Assembly: GCA_027563935.2 (NCBI GenBank)
Contig: CM050449.1
Coordinates: forward strand, 89,814,371-89,878,370
Source of the DNA: Costus lasius
Taxonomy: Eukaryota; Streptophyta; Magnoliopsida; Zingiberales; Costaceae
Reading direction: 5' to 3'
DNA length: 64,000 nucleotides
The notes under the pieces are model-generated. The model searched no databases and was not told the origin of the DNA. It worked only from the letters and a program-made list of their open reading frames with translations. Shown here piece by piece: positions 22,768 through 34,764 of the stretch. The stretch's first letter is position 1. Each line of letters starts with the position of its first letter. The translations under genes were made by a program, and so were the position numbers.

Positions 22768-23440
22768 TGAATGGGTAAGTCCAGTACATGTTGTGCCAAA
22801 GAAAGGAGGCACGACGGTGATAAAAAATGATAAGGATGAACACATGCCGATGCGGATGGTAACGGGTTGGCGAATGTGTATCGATTTCCACAAATTAAAC
22901 AAAGCCACCCGCAAGGATCATTATCCATTGCCTTTTATTGACCAAATGTTGGAACGCCTAGCTAACAATTCTCTTTTTTGTTTTTTACATGGATATTCCA
23001 GGTTCCTCCAAATTCTCATCCACCCACAGGATCAAGAGAAAACAACATTCACTTGCCCCTATGGCACGTTCGCCTACCGGCAAATGCCATTCGACTTGTA
23101 CAATGCCCCAGCCACGTTCCAACGTTGTATGACTACAATATTTTTAGACCTTGTGGAAGATGTCATGGATATATTCATGGATGATTTTTCTGTGTATGGG
23201 TGCTCTTTTGATGTTTGACTTGCTAATTTGTCTTGTGTCTTGCAATGATGCCAAGAAGCTGAGCTTGTGCTGAACTGGGAAAAGTGCCATTTTTTGGTAC
23301 AATAGGGCATCGTGCTCGGGCACTTGGTATCAAAGAGAGGAATAGAAGTAGACAAGGCGAAGGTCGATGCGATTGAGAAGCTACCACCTCCAACCTCTAT
23401 GAAAGCAATCCGGAGTTTTTTTGGGTCATGCCAGTTTTGT
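22768..23440 (+). pseudogene. Reverse transcriptase of element D
   Basis: From 22,859 the frame reads RMCIDFHKLNKATRKDHYPL, LPFIDQMLERL, TCPYGTFAYRQMPF and NAPATFQRCM. The catalytic box is FMDDFSVYG, in place of the usual YxDD. After a stop at about 23,217, the thumb region (NWEKCHFLV, GIVLGHLVSKRGIEVDKAKV) continues in broken frame. The family is Athila/Tat-like Gypsy. FLDGYSGYNQI of relatives is altered to FLHGYSRFLQI, so a catalytic Asp is replaced by His. Confidence 0.88.
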
Positions 23441-23589
23441 ACCAACACTTTATAAAAGATTTCTTGAAAAGATCTAGACCATTAACATGTCTTCTAGCTA
23501 AGGATGTGCCTTTTATCTTTGATAGGGATTGCTTGCAAGCCTTCACCACGTTGAAGGAAGCTCTAATTTCGATGTCGATCATGTAACCA

Positions 23590-24168
23590 CCGGATTGGTC
23601 CCTCCCATTCGAACTCATGTTTGATGCGAGTGACTATGCTATAGGAGCGGTATTGGGATAGCGCAAAGAGAACCGGTTGCATGCAATCTACTTTGCAAGC
23701 CACACGCTTGACAATGCACAAATCAATTACGCGACAACGGAAAAGGAACTCTTGGCTGTGGTCTTTGTATTTGATAAATTTTGGTCTTATGTTGTTGATT
23801 CTAAAGTAATTGTCTTTACAGACCACGTAGCGATTAGGTACTTAATGAGCAAGAAAGATGCTAAGCCACGGCTGATCAGATGGATTTTTCTTCTCCAAGA
23901 GTTTGACAAAGAAATTAAAGATAAGAAAGGGGCCAAAAATTCAGTTGCGGATCACCTCTCACGTCTTACCCACGAACAGGGAGGCCAACCGGATCAAGAA
24001 TCGAGTATTAATGATTTCTTCCCCAATGAGAAACTCATGGCACTCTCCAGCATTGAGCCACCATGGTATGCTGATTTTGTGAATTTCTTGGTTGCCAACA
24101 TTATGCCTTCTGAACTCACTTACCAGCAGAAGAAGAAGTTTCTCTCTAATGTCCGGCAATATTATTAG
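23590..24168 (+). pseudogene. RNase H of element D
   Basis: Blocks are LMFDASDYAIGAVLG (partly out of frame, 23,617-23,660), [34 protein letters not shown] and [12 protein letters not shown], and then [12 protein letters not shown] 163-codon stretch (23,677-24,168) is open. It would degrade the RNA strand during reverse transcription. A stop TAG precedes the next block. Confidence 0.85.
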
Positions 24169-25288
24169 GATGAACCGTTCCTTTTCAAAAGGTGCGCTGA
24201 CGGGGTTTATCGACTCTGCTTACTTGAGGATGTATACCGTGACGTCCTATTTCATTGCGATGGATCTGCTTATGGAGGGCACTACAGCACATCCAAGATC
24301 GCTTTTAAAGTTCTCCAAAGCGGATTCTATTGGCCGACATTGTTTCGGGATGCTAGGAGATTTGTGCTAACTTGTGACTAGTGTCAACGTACCGGGAACA
24401 TATCATGGAGAGATGAGATGCCCCTAAATAATATTCTGGAAGTTGAGATTGTTGATGTATAGGGAGTTGACTTTATGGGGTCATTCCCCTCCTCATTTGG
24501 ACAAAAATACATATTGGTTGCAGGGGACTATGTATTAAAATGGGTGGAAGCGATATCATCCCCCACCAATGACTCCCAAGTTGTCATGCGGCTATTCAAG
24601 AAGATAATATTTCCTCAGTTTGGAGTGCTGCAGGTGGTCATTAGTGACGGTGGTTCCCACTTTATCGAGCAGCAGTTTGCAGCACTTCTCAAGAAATAAG
24701 GAGTCACCCACAAAGTTGTCACTCCATACCACCTGCAGACCAGTGGGCAAGTCGAGATCTCAAACCGTGAGTTGAAGAAAATCTTGGAGAATACGGTATC
24801 AGAAGCACGAATAGATTGGTCCACGAAATTAGACGATGCTCTTTGGGCGTACCATTCCACACTCAAAATGCCTATTGGAATGTCCCTGTACTAGTTAATA
24901 TATGGTATGTCTTGCCACTTACCAATTGAATTAGAGCACAATGCATTTTGGGCCATCCGAATGCTAAACTTTGACTTGAAATCCGCTAGTGAGAAGCGGC
25001 TACTACAGATTGATGAGCTTGATGAAGTGAGACTGAGCGCCTACAAGAATGCATGTATCTATAAGGAGCATGCAAAGAAATGGCATGACCAGAAAATCTT
25101 GAGGAAGGAGTTTAAAGAGGGGGACCAAGTCCTCCTATTCAATTCTAGGCTTTAACTCTTCTCGGGCAAGCTGAAGACATGATGGTTTGGACCTTTCACC
25201 GTCAAGAAGGTCTATCCTTTTGGGGCAATAGAGATCAATGATAGGGAATCTGGAACGTTCATGGTTAATGATAGGGAATCTGGTACTT
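24169..25288 (+). pseudogene. Integrase of element D, left part
   Basis: A zinc-binding (HHCC) region is seen in decayed form near 24,230-24,390 (YGGHYSTSKIAFKVLQSGFY, then CD-stop-CQRTGN). The core follows: [13 protein letters not shown] (first Asp), [15 protein letters not shown] (second Asp) and [18 protein letters not shown] (Glu). The C-terminal part is YHLPIELEHNAFWAI-like, then DQVLLFNSRL. At least five in-frame stops are present. The last 100 bp contain a local duplication of AATGATAGGGAATCTGG before the junction with Copia E. Confidence 0.85.
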
Positions 25289-27275
25289 TGTTGGGAAACC
25301 CCGGGGACATTTTATAATTTTTCAGAGTTATAAGCATACATACATACATTGCACAGCGGAAGAATGTCCCCGAAACAGGCCGGTCCCAAAAACCCAGTGA
25401 AGATCGCAAGCAAGAGAGTCGACACGATGAGTTAGGAAATACCTTAGAGCAAGATGAGGTTGATGTCGTGATATGCGCCCAAGCGTGAGCCCTCTGCAGT
25501 CTCACAAACACGGATTCCTCGAGTCCTCTTCTTCCACGCCCGGTGCTAGCCTAAGGAAGAAGATCCAAGCCTTGTGCTCCTTCTTCAAAGTATGCGCCAC
25601 CTCCAAGGTAGATGCGCCAAAGATAAAGAAGGATGAGGGAGAGGGAAACTACCAAGCATCAAGTTCCTTGCGTCAAGAGAGAAGGAAGAGGCTTGCGGCT
25701 AGGGTTTGGAAGGAAGAAGAAGATGCGCCACTTCTTGGTGTTGTCGCCCTTCAAGCCCTTGCTTTCGCCCCTCCTCTTGTTGTCACGCCTCTAAGGATTG
25801 TAACCCCATAAGAGGGGGCGGCTAGGGTCACTTATAAAGATCTAGAGGTGGTTAGGGCAAGGGTTGAGATCATGACAAGTGTATGGCTTGGATGAGAAGG
25901 TTTGAGGTAAGGAAAGTCTCCAAGACTTTACCATAAACCTCATTCAACCTTTCCATAAGCTACCAAGCCTTGCCTTGTGCGCCAAGGCCTAGCCTTGCGC
26001 CCCAAGCAATGCCTTAATGCATTCACACTATCAATGGGAGAGGGCTAGGCGCAAAAAGCTTCCTTAATGAAGCAAATTTGCCATCTAAACCCCATTATGC
26101 CCCTTAGGCGCCAATGGGCTTGGCTTCCTCCCCATTATACCCTTTTAGTCTATTGCCTCTTCATGACAACTTATTATTGGGCCTCATTGGATAATGAGCT
26201 AGCCCACACTTCATTACATGGCTTGATTAAGCACTTGGATCCAATCCAATGCAACCCTAATCCAAATGTGGCCAACCATGGTCAATTTTGGGTCAACCTG
26301 CCAAAAATGAAGTTTGGCTCCAATAATATTCTTCCATCTCATCAGGCCCATTGGCTCTGATGAAATCTCCCAATTAGATCCGAGTTATGCAATAACTCGA
26401 TCATAAGGCTTCTCGATCAATACGAGAACTCAAGTATCAAGGTGTGCGACCCTGTAGGTTCCTCTGACGCTGGCAGTGCTGACCAACGGTCACCACAAGC
26501 AGTGAGTGGCACCTAGCAGTGCATCGCTGCTACCCAGGTCATTGGAATGGATATCGACATCGACATCCCCATCATCGCAACTAGGTACAGATGCATTACA
26601 GTCTCTTTGCCGAATTGAAATCCGATTGGACAAGTGTGTCACCACTTGTTTTCACCCAATCACATGGCTATGACTAAAACAGGTTCTCACCTGGGTATGG
26701 CCATACACTCTCAGTCATAGAACCATAGAGGAGCTCCATGGATATCATACTTCCCTAAGGAAGGGGCAAATCCTATGTCTGTCCATTGACCTTCTCATAT
26801 GGGTCATGACATGCTCAATGACAACCGTTATGACCTCCCAACTACGGCGAGGTGTTAGGTTGTATCAAAGCAAATCCCTAACCATATAGAATGGCCAATG
26901 ACATCAAGTTAAGGGATCAATGCATCTCCTATTACTTGTGAGGATAACTCATGGCACCAAGTCATAGCCTCACAGCGGGTCTATCCAGTATATCCTCCAA
27001 TGATATACCCATGTGTCTGCGTTAGCACCACGTGCCTAACCAGCCCACATACTTGTCTCACAAGTACCATAGCTGTCCCATATCCACTAAGGTACATCGA
27101 CTGGGGACTATAGTTCGTGCACAGATCCAATCTGTCTCCAGGAACATTATTATGTTAGTACATATCCGCAGATGTAAACAAACATAGATAACGACAATGC
27201 CAGAATGATATAAATATCAAAGTCAAGTAGTACATAAGTGGACCAAAACTAGGTCCTAGGGCATATACACCAACA
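25289..27275 (-). repeat. 3' LTR of Copia element E
   Basis: The 1,987-bp LTR runs from TGTTGGGAAACC to TATACACCAACA on the plus strand. Its inner end abuts the polypurine tract. A small hairpin TGACC-AAC-GGTCA is at 26,480-26,492. ORFs inside it (for example 25,473-25,811) look like chance. Confidence 0.88.
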
Positions 27276-27290
27276 ATCTCCCACTTGCAC
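27276..27290 (-). promoter_or_regulatory. Polypurine tract of element E
   Basis: The minus strand reads GTGCAAGTGGGAGAT directly before the LTR start TGTTGG. The same tract precedes the 3' LTR of Cop-1 (48,420-48,434). Confidence 0.85.
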
Positions 27291-27296
27291 TAAGAC

Positions 27297-28950
27297 CTAG
27301 AAGTTGAGAAATCTCAACCCCATATCTCTAGCGTGACCATCATGCTTCTGCTGCGCCAAAGCCTTGGTCAATGGGTCTGCCAGATTGTTCTCTGTGTCAA
27401 CTCTGCTAATCTTGACATCACCTCTGTCAATGATCTCTCTGATCAGGTAAAATCTTCTGAGTATATGTTTGGATCTTTGATGAGACCGTGGTTCCTTGGC
27501 TTGTGCAATTGCTCCATTGTTGTCACAGTAGAGTTCAATGGGATCCATTGCACTAGGGACCACCTGAAGATCACATAAGAACTTCCTTATCCAAACGGCT
27601 TCCTTGGCTGCCTCAGAAGTGGCCACATACTCAGCCTCGGTTGTAGAATCTTCTATGGTGGATTACTTGAAGCTCTTCCAGCATACAACGCCTCCATTTA
27701 TCTTGAACACATAGCCGGCCTGCGATCTAAAGTCGTCAGGGTCAGACTGGAATGATGCATCAGTATAGCCCTGCATACTGAGCTCTTCTTGTCCTCCATA
27801 GACCAAGAACAAATCCTTAGTTCTTCTCAGATACTTTAGGATATTGTTTACAGCCACCCAGTGCTGTAGACCTGGATTGGATTGGTATCGGCTGGTTATG
27901 CTTACAGCATATGCCACATCTGGTCTAGTACACAACATAGCATACATGATCGATCCTACTGCCGAAGCATAAGGAATTCGACTCATGTCATCCCTCTCAG
28001 CCTGTGTTGTAGGACACTGGCTTTTTGAGAGAGTAAGGTCATGTCTTACTGGAAGGTATCCTTTCTTGGATTACTCCAAGTTGAACCTCTCCAGGACCTT
28101 ATCAATGTAGGTACTCTGACTAAGGGCCAGGAGCCTCTTGGATCTATCCCGGTAGATCCTTACGCCTAGAATATAGGCGGCCTCCCCTAAGTCTTTCATC
28201 TCGAAACACCTCCCCAACCATATCTTCACAGCTTGAAGACTAGGGATGTCGTTTCCGATGAGCAGTATGTCATCGACATACAAGACTAGAAAAATCACCA
28301 AGCTCCCACTGAATTTTCTGTATACACAGGCATCATCTTCGCTTTTGATAACGCCATAATCTCTCACGGCTTCATCAAATCGAAGATTCCAACTTCGAGA
28401 TGCTTGCTTTAATCCATAAATGGATCTCTTTAGCCTGTAGACCTTATTAGCCTCTGTAGGATGGATGAAGCCATCAGGTTGTGACATATACACATCCTCA
28501 GTCAGCTTCCCGTTAAGGAATGCTGTCTTCACATCCATTTGCCATATCTCATAGTCATGATATGCAGCTATAGCAAGCAGAATTCGAATGGATTTGATCA
28601 TGGCAACTGGCGAGAAGGTTTCGTCATAGTCCACCCCGTGGACTTGTTTAAATCCTTTAGCCACTAGTTTACCCTTATAGGTAACTATATTGCCATCCAT
28701 GTCTGTCATCCTCTTGAAGACCCATTTACACCCTATGGGTTTTACCCCATCAGGCAGCTCAACCAAATCCCAGACTTGGTTAGCCGACATGGAATCCATC
28801 TCGGATCGCATGGTGTCAAGCCATCTCTCGGAGTCCGGTCCACTGACCGACTCATCATAGGTTCTGGGTTCATCCTCAATGATGAAGATCCTATCGTGTT
28901 GGGTCGGCAGCGACCCGTACCTCTCAGGTGCACGACGAATTCTCCCAGAC
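27297..28950 (-). pseudogene. Reverse transcriptase and RNase H of element E
   Basis: Minus-strand blocks in order: GCKWVFKRMTDMDGN, LVAKGFKQVHGVDYDETFSP, WQMDVKTAFLNGKL (catalytic Asp), YVDDILLIGND (catalytic box), RTKDLFLVYGG, GYTDASFQSD (RNase H Asp), DSTTEAEYVA (Glu), LYCDNNGAIAQAKEP (Asp) and SKHILRRFYLIREI. All catalytic residues are kept, but the frame is cut by stops at about 28,071 (after RFNLE) and 27,663 (after SFK). Corresponding codons in Cop-1 are sense. The product would have been the C-terminal half of a Copia polyprotein. Confidence 0.9.
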
Positions 28951-28961
28951 CTACGCGGGAC

Positions 28962-30902
28962 CTATGTCTGAGCCTCAGGTTGGCTAGCAACCGGTGCAGG
29001 TGGCTCAGATTCCATCTCTTTGTCTTGTGCTTGCACTTGGACCTCATCCAAGTCAAACTTCCTCCCACTAACTTCTTTCGTGAGAAATTCTTTCTCTAGA
29101 AAGATAGCACCCCGAGCAACAAAAACTTTGTTCTCGGTTGGGACATAGAAGTAGTATCCTTTAGTTTCCTTAGGATACCCCACAAACACGCATTTATCAG
29201 ATCTAGGTTCTAGCTTGCTAGAATCCTGACATTTGACATAAGCCTCACATCCCCAGATCTTGATAAAAGTGAGATTAGGGCGTCTCCCACTCCACATCTC
29301 GTATGGTATTTTGGAGACACTCCTAGATGGAACGTTATTCAGTATTAGAGAAGCTGTCTCTAGTGCATGCCCCTGGAATGAGGGAGGTAGAGTTGCATGA
29401 CTCATCATAGATCGAACCATGTCCAATAAAGTTCGATTTCTCCTTTCAGACACACCATTCCATTGAGGTGTTCCAGGAGGAGTGAGTTGGGATATGACCC
29501 CAGATTCTCTCAAATAGTCAAAGAACTCACCACTCAGGTACTCTCCACCTCGATCTGATCGAAGAGCTTTAATGGATCTTCCAAGCTGGTTCTCTACTTC
29601 ATTCTTGAACTCCTTTAATTTATCAAAGGACTCAGATTTATGTCTCATTAAGTAGACATAACCATACCTACTGAAGTCATCAGTAAAGGTAATGAAGTAG
29701 TTGTACCCTCCTCTAGCTTGTTTATTGAAAGGCCCACACACATCAGTATGTATGAGATCCAATAAACCTCCTGCCCTCTCACCAATCTCGGTGAAGGGCG
29801 CCTTTGTCATTTTCCCTAATAAACAAGGTTCACAAGTATCAAATTCCTCCAAGGAACTTGAATCTAACAATCCATTTGCATGGAGTTGTTGGATGCGATT
29901 CTTTTTTATATGGGCTAATCGACAGTGCCATAGGAAAGCACCAACTGAACCACTCAGTTTGGTCCTTTTACTACTTATGTTACAAATAGAACTTTCCATA
30001 TCCAAGATATATAGACCATTGCACAAAGTACCCTTCCCATAGAACATATTTGCAAATGAAAAAGAACAAGAGTTCTTATTTATTTCAAACTCAAATCCCT
30101 TCTTTGCTAAGCAAGGAATGGATACAATGTTCTTAGTAAGTGAAGGTACACAAAAGTGATTATCTAGTTCTAATTGAAGTCCAGAAGGCAAGGAGAGAGT
30201 CAAAACGCCTACAGCAACAGCAGCAACCTGTGCCCCGTTTCCAACGCATAGGTCAATCTCTCCAGGTCGCACCGATCTACTTTTCTTGAGCCCCTGCATA
30301 TTTGTACAAATATGAGCCCCACATGCGGTATCCAATACCCATGACATAGAAGTAGAAAGATTGACTTCTGTAACATAAATACCTGAGCTAGAAGTTAAGG
30401 CCAAGCCTTTCTTCTCCTCATTCTGAAGTCGCACTATGTCCTTCAACATGTGAGGTGGCCCTCCACATGAATAGCACTTATTGTTCCTGATCCATTCCAT
30501 CTTTAATTTCAATCCCTTGGTCAAGCCTTTCGGCTTAACGCACTGAATATCAACTTTAGGAGGATTGAGCCTAACCAATTCATCAAAGAGCTATCTTAGA
30601 TTAGTAATAATCACAGAGGCACTCTTCAATTCATATTGCCCTTGAAGCTCGGGCGACATGTTGGTTAGTATCAATTGTGCAACCTCCAAAGTGTCAGCCT
30701 GATGCTTATCATAAGCATCCCTCTCAGCCACTGAGGCCGAGCTTGGAAGTGGTTTACGAATGGGCTGCTCAAGGACATAGAGCTTTCTCTCGAGCTTGAG
30801 CACAATTCTCAAGTTCATATACCAATCCATCAAGTTGGATTCAACCAACTTGTCCTTTTCAAGGATAGATCGCAGTGGCCATCTGCCATTGTTCATTGCC
30901 AT
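28962..30902 (-). pseudogene. gag, protease and integrase of element E
   Basis: The start is ATG 30,902 (MAMNNGRWPLRSILEKDK). Only about 100 gag residues remain before a TAG at 30,591. Compared with Cop-1, roughly 130 gag residues are deleted before the knuckle, which reads CYSCGGPPHMLKDI and has lost its last Cys. Then come WVLDTACGAHIC (protease Asp), FLWHCRLAHIKKNRI (HHCC) and the integrase blocks HTDVCGPF, LRSDRGGEY and VSERRNRTLL. The frame ends with a TAG after PEAQT at 28,962. Confidence 0.9.
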
Positions 30903-30906
30903 TTTT

Positions 30907-32219
30907 CTACAACAATCAAGAAACAGCAGATTAGTACTACTTCAAATCATTTAAACTGGACTTGTTTTAAATGATTACTGCTCCTACTATTTTAAATTCG
31001 AATTGACAACCCACAAAGTCAATCGGGAAGTTTAAGACTTCCTAGTGAGATGGGATCCTTATTTCACATGAGGCTTCGCATCCCACGAGGGTGGGATGAG
31101 ATGCACAAAGTAACCCATGTTTCCTAAGGTGGGTGCGTCGGCCGGTCGCTCCAAGCAACTCCCCTTGTTGAGACAGTCTGGGCATTTTATGTCCAGCGAG
31201 GGCTGGATACAACATGAAATCCTAACCTCTCAACGATGCCTCTAGACTTTCACCATGTGCCTAGTACATGTGAACTTCTAGTCAAGTCCATTCCTAACCG
31301 TTATGCCCAGGGCCAACGAGTTTCCTTGCGAAGGGACGCCCAGGTTAAAACTGGACTGGGGAAACCATTGTCACCACATACTTTCTAAAGATAAGCGGGT
31401 GTGTCCCACGAGGGTGGGAAGCAGTTCACAACTCTACTGATCGATAGCTTAGTGAGGGCTACGCGTTAGAAGGCTACTAGACTTGATATTTTATTATGAG
31501 GGTTTTTGAGGTCTCATCAATTTTATCTTATGTCTAGCAATGCAGGCATTCAATCCTATAGTGACAACATGAAGATAAAACATTACAGGCATGCTTTTAG
31601 CAGATAAGGAAAGTAGTAAAAGATGATGTGATCAAAGCCCTTTCAAGACATTGAACCAACCCATGCCAAAAGGAGATTCAACTCTTGACATAGGACTCAA
31701 GCCCCTAAAATAGACCTATCCTAGCCGCCCTCTATCTTGGTCTTTAAGGTTGGCTCCAAGGTCCTTCTCACATGGTTTAGCTCTCAAACCTTAATGGTAG
31801 ACCCCAAGGGTTCGGCCAGTGCCATGGTCTTCCTCCAATGAGGATGCGCCACAATGCAAGAAGCCAAGTTAGCTAGCTCTCAAACCCAAGGGTTCGGCCA
31901 TGCCTAACTTGCGCTACTAAGCAAGCTTGCGCCTCTTCCTTTGATGCTTGTTGCGCCACCATCCAAGGTATGCATGCACCAAGTTCCAAGTACATGCGCC
32001 ACCCTAATCTTCTTCTTAGTTAAAAGAAAAAAAAATGGCACGCAGGCCTCACAAGGATACATCACATGCATGCAAAGGGGGGTTTGACTAATGATCACAA
32101 CATCATGCACAATCAAGGTATTTACTCATGCAATTCTACATGCTCATGAAAAACATAAAATCTGAAATTTTACTTTTTCATAAAACTAGTCTCTTTTTCT
32201 CATCTTCTTCTCACAAATC
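30907..32219 (-). other. 5' leader of element E with three hairpins
   Basis: Long untranslated leader between gag and the truncated 5' LTR. Hairpins: tcccac-gagg-gtggga at 31,081-31,096, tccagc-gagg-gctgga at 31,192-31,207, and tcccac-gagg-gtggga at 31,404-31,419. The loops are identical while the second stem differs by paired changes. Spacing (111 and 212 bp) nearly equals that in Cop-1 (115 and 208 bp). The part from about 31,620 to 32,219 has no recognisable feature. The primer-binding site is missing. Confidence 0.8.
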
Positions 32220-33182
32220 TTTTGGCTCCAATAACATTCTTCCATCTCATCAGGCCCATTGGCGCTGATAAATCTCCCAATTAGATCCGAGTTATCTAAT
32301 AACTCGATCATAAGGCTTCCCGATCAATACGAGAACTCAAGTATCAAGGTGTGCGACCTTGTAGGTTCCTCTAACGCTGGCAGTGCTGACCAAAGGTCAC
32401 CACAAGCAGTGAGTGGCACCTAGCAGTGCATCGCTGCTACCCAGGTCATTGGAATGGATATCGACATCGACATCCCCATCATCGCAACTAGGTACAGATG
32501 CATTACAGTTTCTTTACCGAACTGATATCCGATTGGACAAGTGTGTCACCACTTATTTTCACACAATCACATGGCTATGACTAAAACAGGTTCTCACCTA
32601 GGTATGGCCATACACTCTCAGTCATAAAACCATAGAGGAGCTCCATGGATATCATACTTCCCTAAGGAAGGGGCAAATCCTATGTCTGTCCATTGACCTT
32701 CTCATATGGGTCGTGACATGCTCAATGACAACCGTTATGACCTCCCAACTACGGTGAGGTGTTAGGTTGTATCAAAGCAAATCCCTAACCATATAGAATG
32801 GCCAATGACATCAAGTCAAGGGATCAATGCATCTCCTATTACTTGTGAGGATAACTCATGACACCAAGTCATAGCCTCACAGTGGGTCTATCCAGTATAT
32901 CCTCCAATGATATACCCATGTGTCTGTGTTAGCACCACGTGCCTAACCAGCCCACATACCAGTCTCACAAGTACCATAGCTGTCCTATATCCACTAAGGT
33001 ACATCGACTGGGGACTATAGTTCGAGCACAGATCCAATCTGTCTCCAGGGACATTATCATGTTAGTACATATGCGCAGATGTAAACAAACATAGATAACG
33101 ATAATGCCAGAATGATATAAATATCAAAGTCAAGTAGTACATAAGTGGACCAAAACTAGGTCCTAGGGCATATACACCAACA
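32220..33182 (-). repeat. Truncated 5' LTR of element E
   Basis: 963 bp matching 26,314-27,275. The inner 1 kb of the LTR (in plus coordinates, its left part) and the primer-binding site are deleted. It ends CCAACA at 33,182 and is followed by element D sequence. The small hairpin is kept as TGACC-AAA-GGTCA at 32,387-32,399, with a changed loop. Confidence 0.88.
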
Positions 33183-33357
33183 ACGATGGTTTAGACCTTT
33201 CACCGTCAAGAAGGTCTATCCTTTTGGGGCAATAGAGATCAATGATAGGGAATCTGGAACATTCATGGTTAATGGTTAGCGCTTGAAGCACTACTTTGTT
33301 CATGAACCACTTGAGAAGAAGAGTGTTGTTCGTCTTTCTGACCCCTCAGCTCCACCC
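33183..33357 (+). pseudogene. Integrase C-terminus of element D, right part
   Basis: Reads WFRPFTVKKVYPFGAIEIND, then RLKHYFVHEPLEKKSVVRLS and DPSAPP with a stop. This is the usual end of Athila-like pol (GPFTVKKV to a P-rich end). The first 95 bp repeat the end of the left part at 25,184-25,280. Confidence 0.82.
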
Positions 33358-33401
33358 TGACATGACACTAGGGTAAAGCCTAAGACTTTAAAATGGTGCT
33401 T

Positions 33402-33419
33402 CTTGGGAGGCAACCCAAG
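33402..33419 (+). other. Conserved post-pol hairpin motif (element D copy)
   Basis: CTTGGGAGGCAACCCAAG occurs 45 bp after the pol stop, preceded by GACTTTAAAATGGTGCTT. It is identical in its 18-bp core to the copies in elements A and B. Confidence 0.82.
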
Positions 33420-33635
33420 TTTTCTTCTTTATTTTGCTAATTCTATTGGTAGTTTACTCAATGGTATTTTCATTTGTTATGTTGTGATGGTATTTTAATT
33501 TCCTGATCACTTACATGTCTTTTTCCTCTTTTGCTTACTTGTTGGAGCTTAATTCCATGTCTATCATTGTTCAGGGATGATCTAGGTGCTATTGGGTGTT
33601 AATCTCGTTATTTCTAGAATTTCACAGTCGACCCA

Positions 33636-33728
33636 ATGACAACAGTCACACCCGTGACTTCTGGAGCCAGTTCTGCTTCCACTCCCACTCCACAATGTGT
33701 TTCTACGAGTATTCCTTCTGAAGGTTGA
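33636..33728 (+). pseudogene. N-terminus of the downstream ORF of element D
   Basis: 31 codons from ATG 33,636: MTTVTPVTSGASSASTPTPQ and CVSTSIPSEG, then a stop. It is S/T/P-rich, like the start of Athila-type downstream ORFs, and lies about 220 bp after the hairpin. The fragment ends here against minus-strand gag of element C. Assignment rests on position only. Confidence 0.45.
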
Positions 33729-33739
33729 GTATCATTCCT

Positions 33740-34436
33740 CAAGTTTCAGACTCTCTTTCCCCATCATCTCGATTATCCATCTTTGGATCTTCCAACTGCT
33801 TCCCACTGCATATCATGATTGCATTCCAGTGCTCCCTTTGATTCACTTCTAGTTGAGAAGGGTGTTTCCCCGATGGTCTTTATGACAAGCTAGCTTGTTG
33901 AGCAACCTGGTTCTCAAGTATTTTGGAATGAGTGGTTAAGGCATCCATTTTTGATTTTAGCTGCCTAATGGATTGGTGATCTTGATTCTAGTTGTTTCGG
34001 TAAAAAAAGTTGGGATGATTCCTCCATCCCAAGTTGTAAGTGCTGAAAAATGGGTCATTCTGATTCCTCTGGTTTACATCTGACCGCATTAACCTAGTCT
34101 AAGGATACATCGCCAAAAGAAGAAGGGGCCATTATCTAGCAGTCATAACCACAAATGTCCAATAACTACACTAATCTCACAAAAAATTGAATTCACTGAT
34201 GCTGAAGTAAAGTTCATAGAGCTAAGTTGGTGTTAGATAGAATCTACCTTTGCTGCTAGCGAACTTAGCATATCAAGGTCATGCTTACCTCCTCCTCTTG
34301 GTGGAATGCTTCTTTCGCTTATCCACTAGTAATGGTTCAGAGGCATATCTTCCATCAAGCTCATAGTGTCATCCACATTTTTGTTCACGAGCGCTCCTCC
34401 CGCAGCTACATCAACAGTTAAACAAGTTTTATATAG
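33740..34436 (-). pseudogene. gag middle part of element C
   Basis: From 34,436 the minus strand reads LYKTCLTVDVAAGGALVNKN, MSLMEDMPLNHY, a degraded knuckle region, the N/P-rich segment (LGWRNHPNFF-like) and SGKQLEDPKMDNRDDGERES. It parallels gag of element A at 12,470-13,260. The continuation (NEKEVEQESAYMPPPP) is at 21,845-21,945 beyond element D. The N-terminal gag half and the 5' LTR are missing, because homology stops abruptly at about 34,436. Confidence 0.78.
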
Positions 34437-34764
34437 GATCTTCCTCCCGCATCTCCTCTTCTCATTGGTGCAACATACATGTTGTTGGCACAAGTTGAGA
34501 AGAAGAAGACAAAAGGCATGGATCTTCCTCCTGAAGGCTAGCACCAGGAGTGAAAGGAAGAGATCCCAAGGAGCCCATGTGTGTGTGACTATAGAGGATG
34601 TTCCTTTGGGGGTCAATGTCATCAAAGGCTTGCTTCTAAATTGCAAATAAGGTACTACTCTATAACATCCTCATGGTTTTCTCTCATAAGAACATACTTG
34701 CATATCTAGAAAATCAATTTCGTGCGAACGCTTCTACTTCCACTTAAAATTTTAAAATTGGCTC
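34437..34764. other. Unassigned sequence
   Basis: Between the truncated gag of element C and the plastid-like fragment. An open frame at 34,366-34,650 mostly covers antisense gag and is not convincing. I see no recognisable gene. Confidence 0.4.

Larger units (their letters stand above)
25289..33182 (-). mobile_element. Element E: decayed Copia LTR retrotransposon
   Basis: Minus-strand Copia element: 3' LTR 25,289-27,275, RNase H and reverse transcriptase 27,297-28,950, integrase, protease and gag 28,962-30,902, leader 30,907-32,219, truncated 5' LTR 32,220-33,182. The primer-binding site and about 1 kb of the 5' LTR are deleted. No clean 5-bp target duplication is seen. Instead about 95 bp of element D sequence occurs on both sides (25,184-25,280 and 33,183-33,280). 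The shared LTR part differs at roughly 30 of 960 positions by eye. It is related to, but distinct from, the Cop-1 family. Confidence 0.88.
21946..33735 (+). mobile_element. Element D: truncated Athila-like pol fragment, split by Copia E
   Basis: This is a plus-strand fragment without LTRs. It starts inside protease at 21,946 and runs through reverse transcriptase, RNase H and integrase to 25,288. It resumes at 33,183 with the end of integrase, the conserved hairpin, and the first 31 codons of a downstream ORF. Both ends abut minus-strand gag of element C. It carries many stops and frameshifts. It is the only Athila-like pol in the window. Confidence 0.82.

Noticed and set aside
25473..25811. 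112-codon ORF
   Set aside because: Lies in the 3' LTR of element E with no recognisable domain. The matching part of the other LTR is deleted, so conservation cannot be tested.
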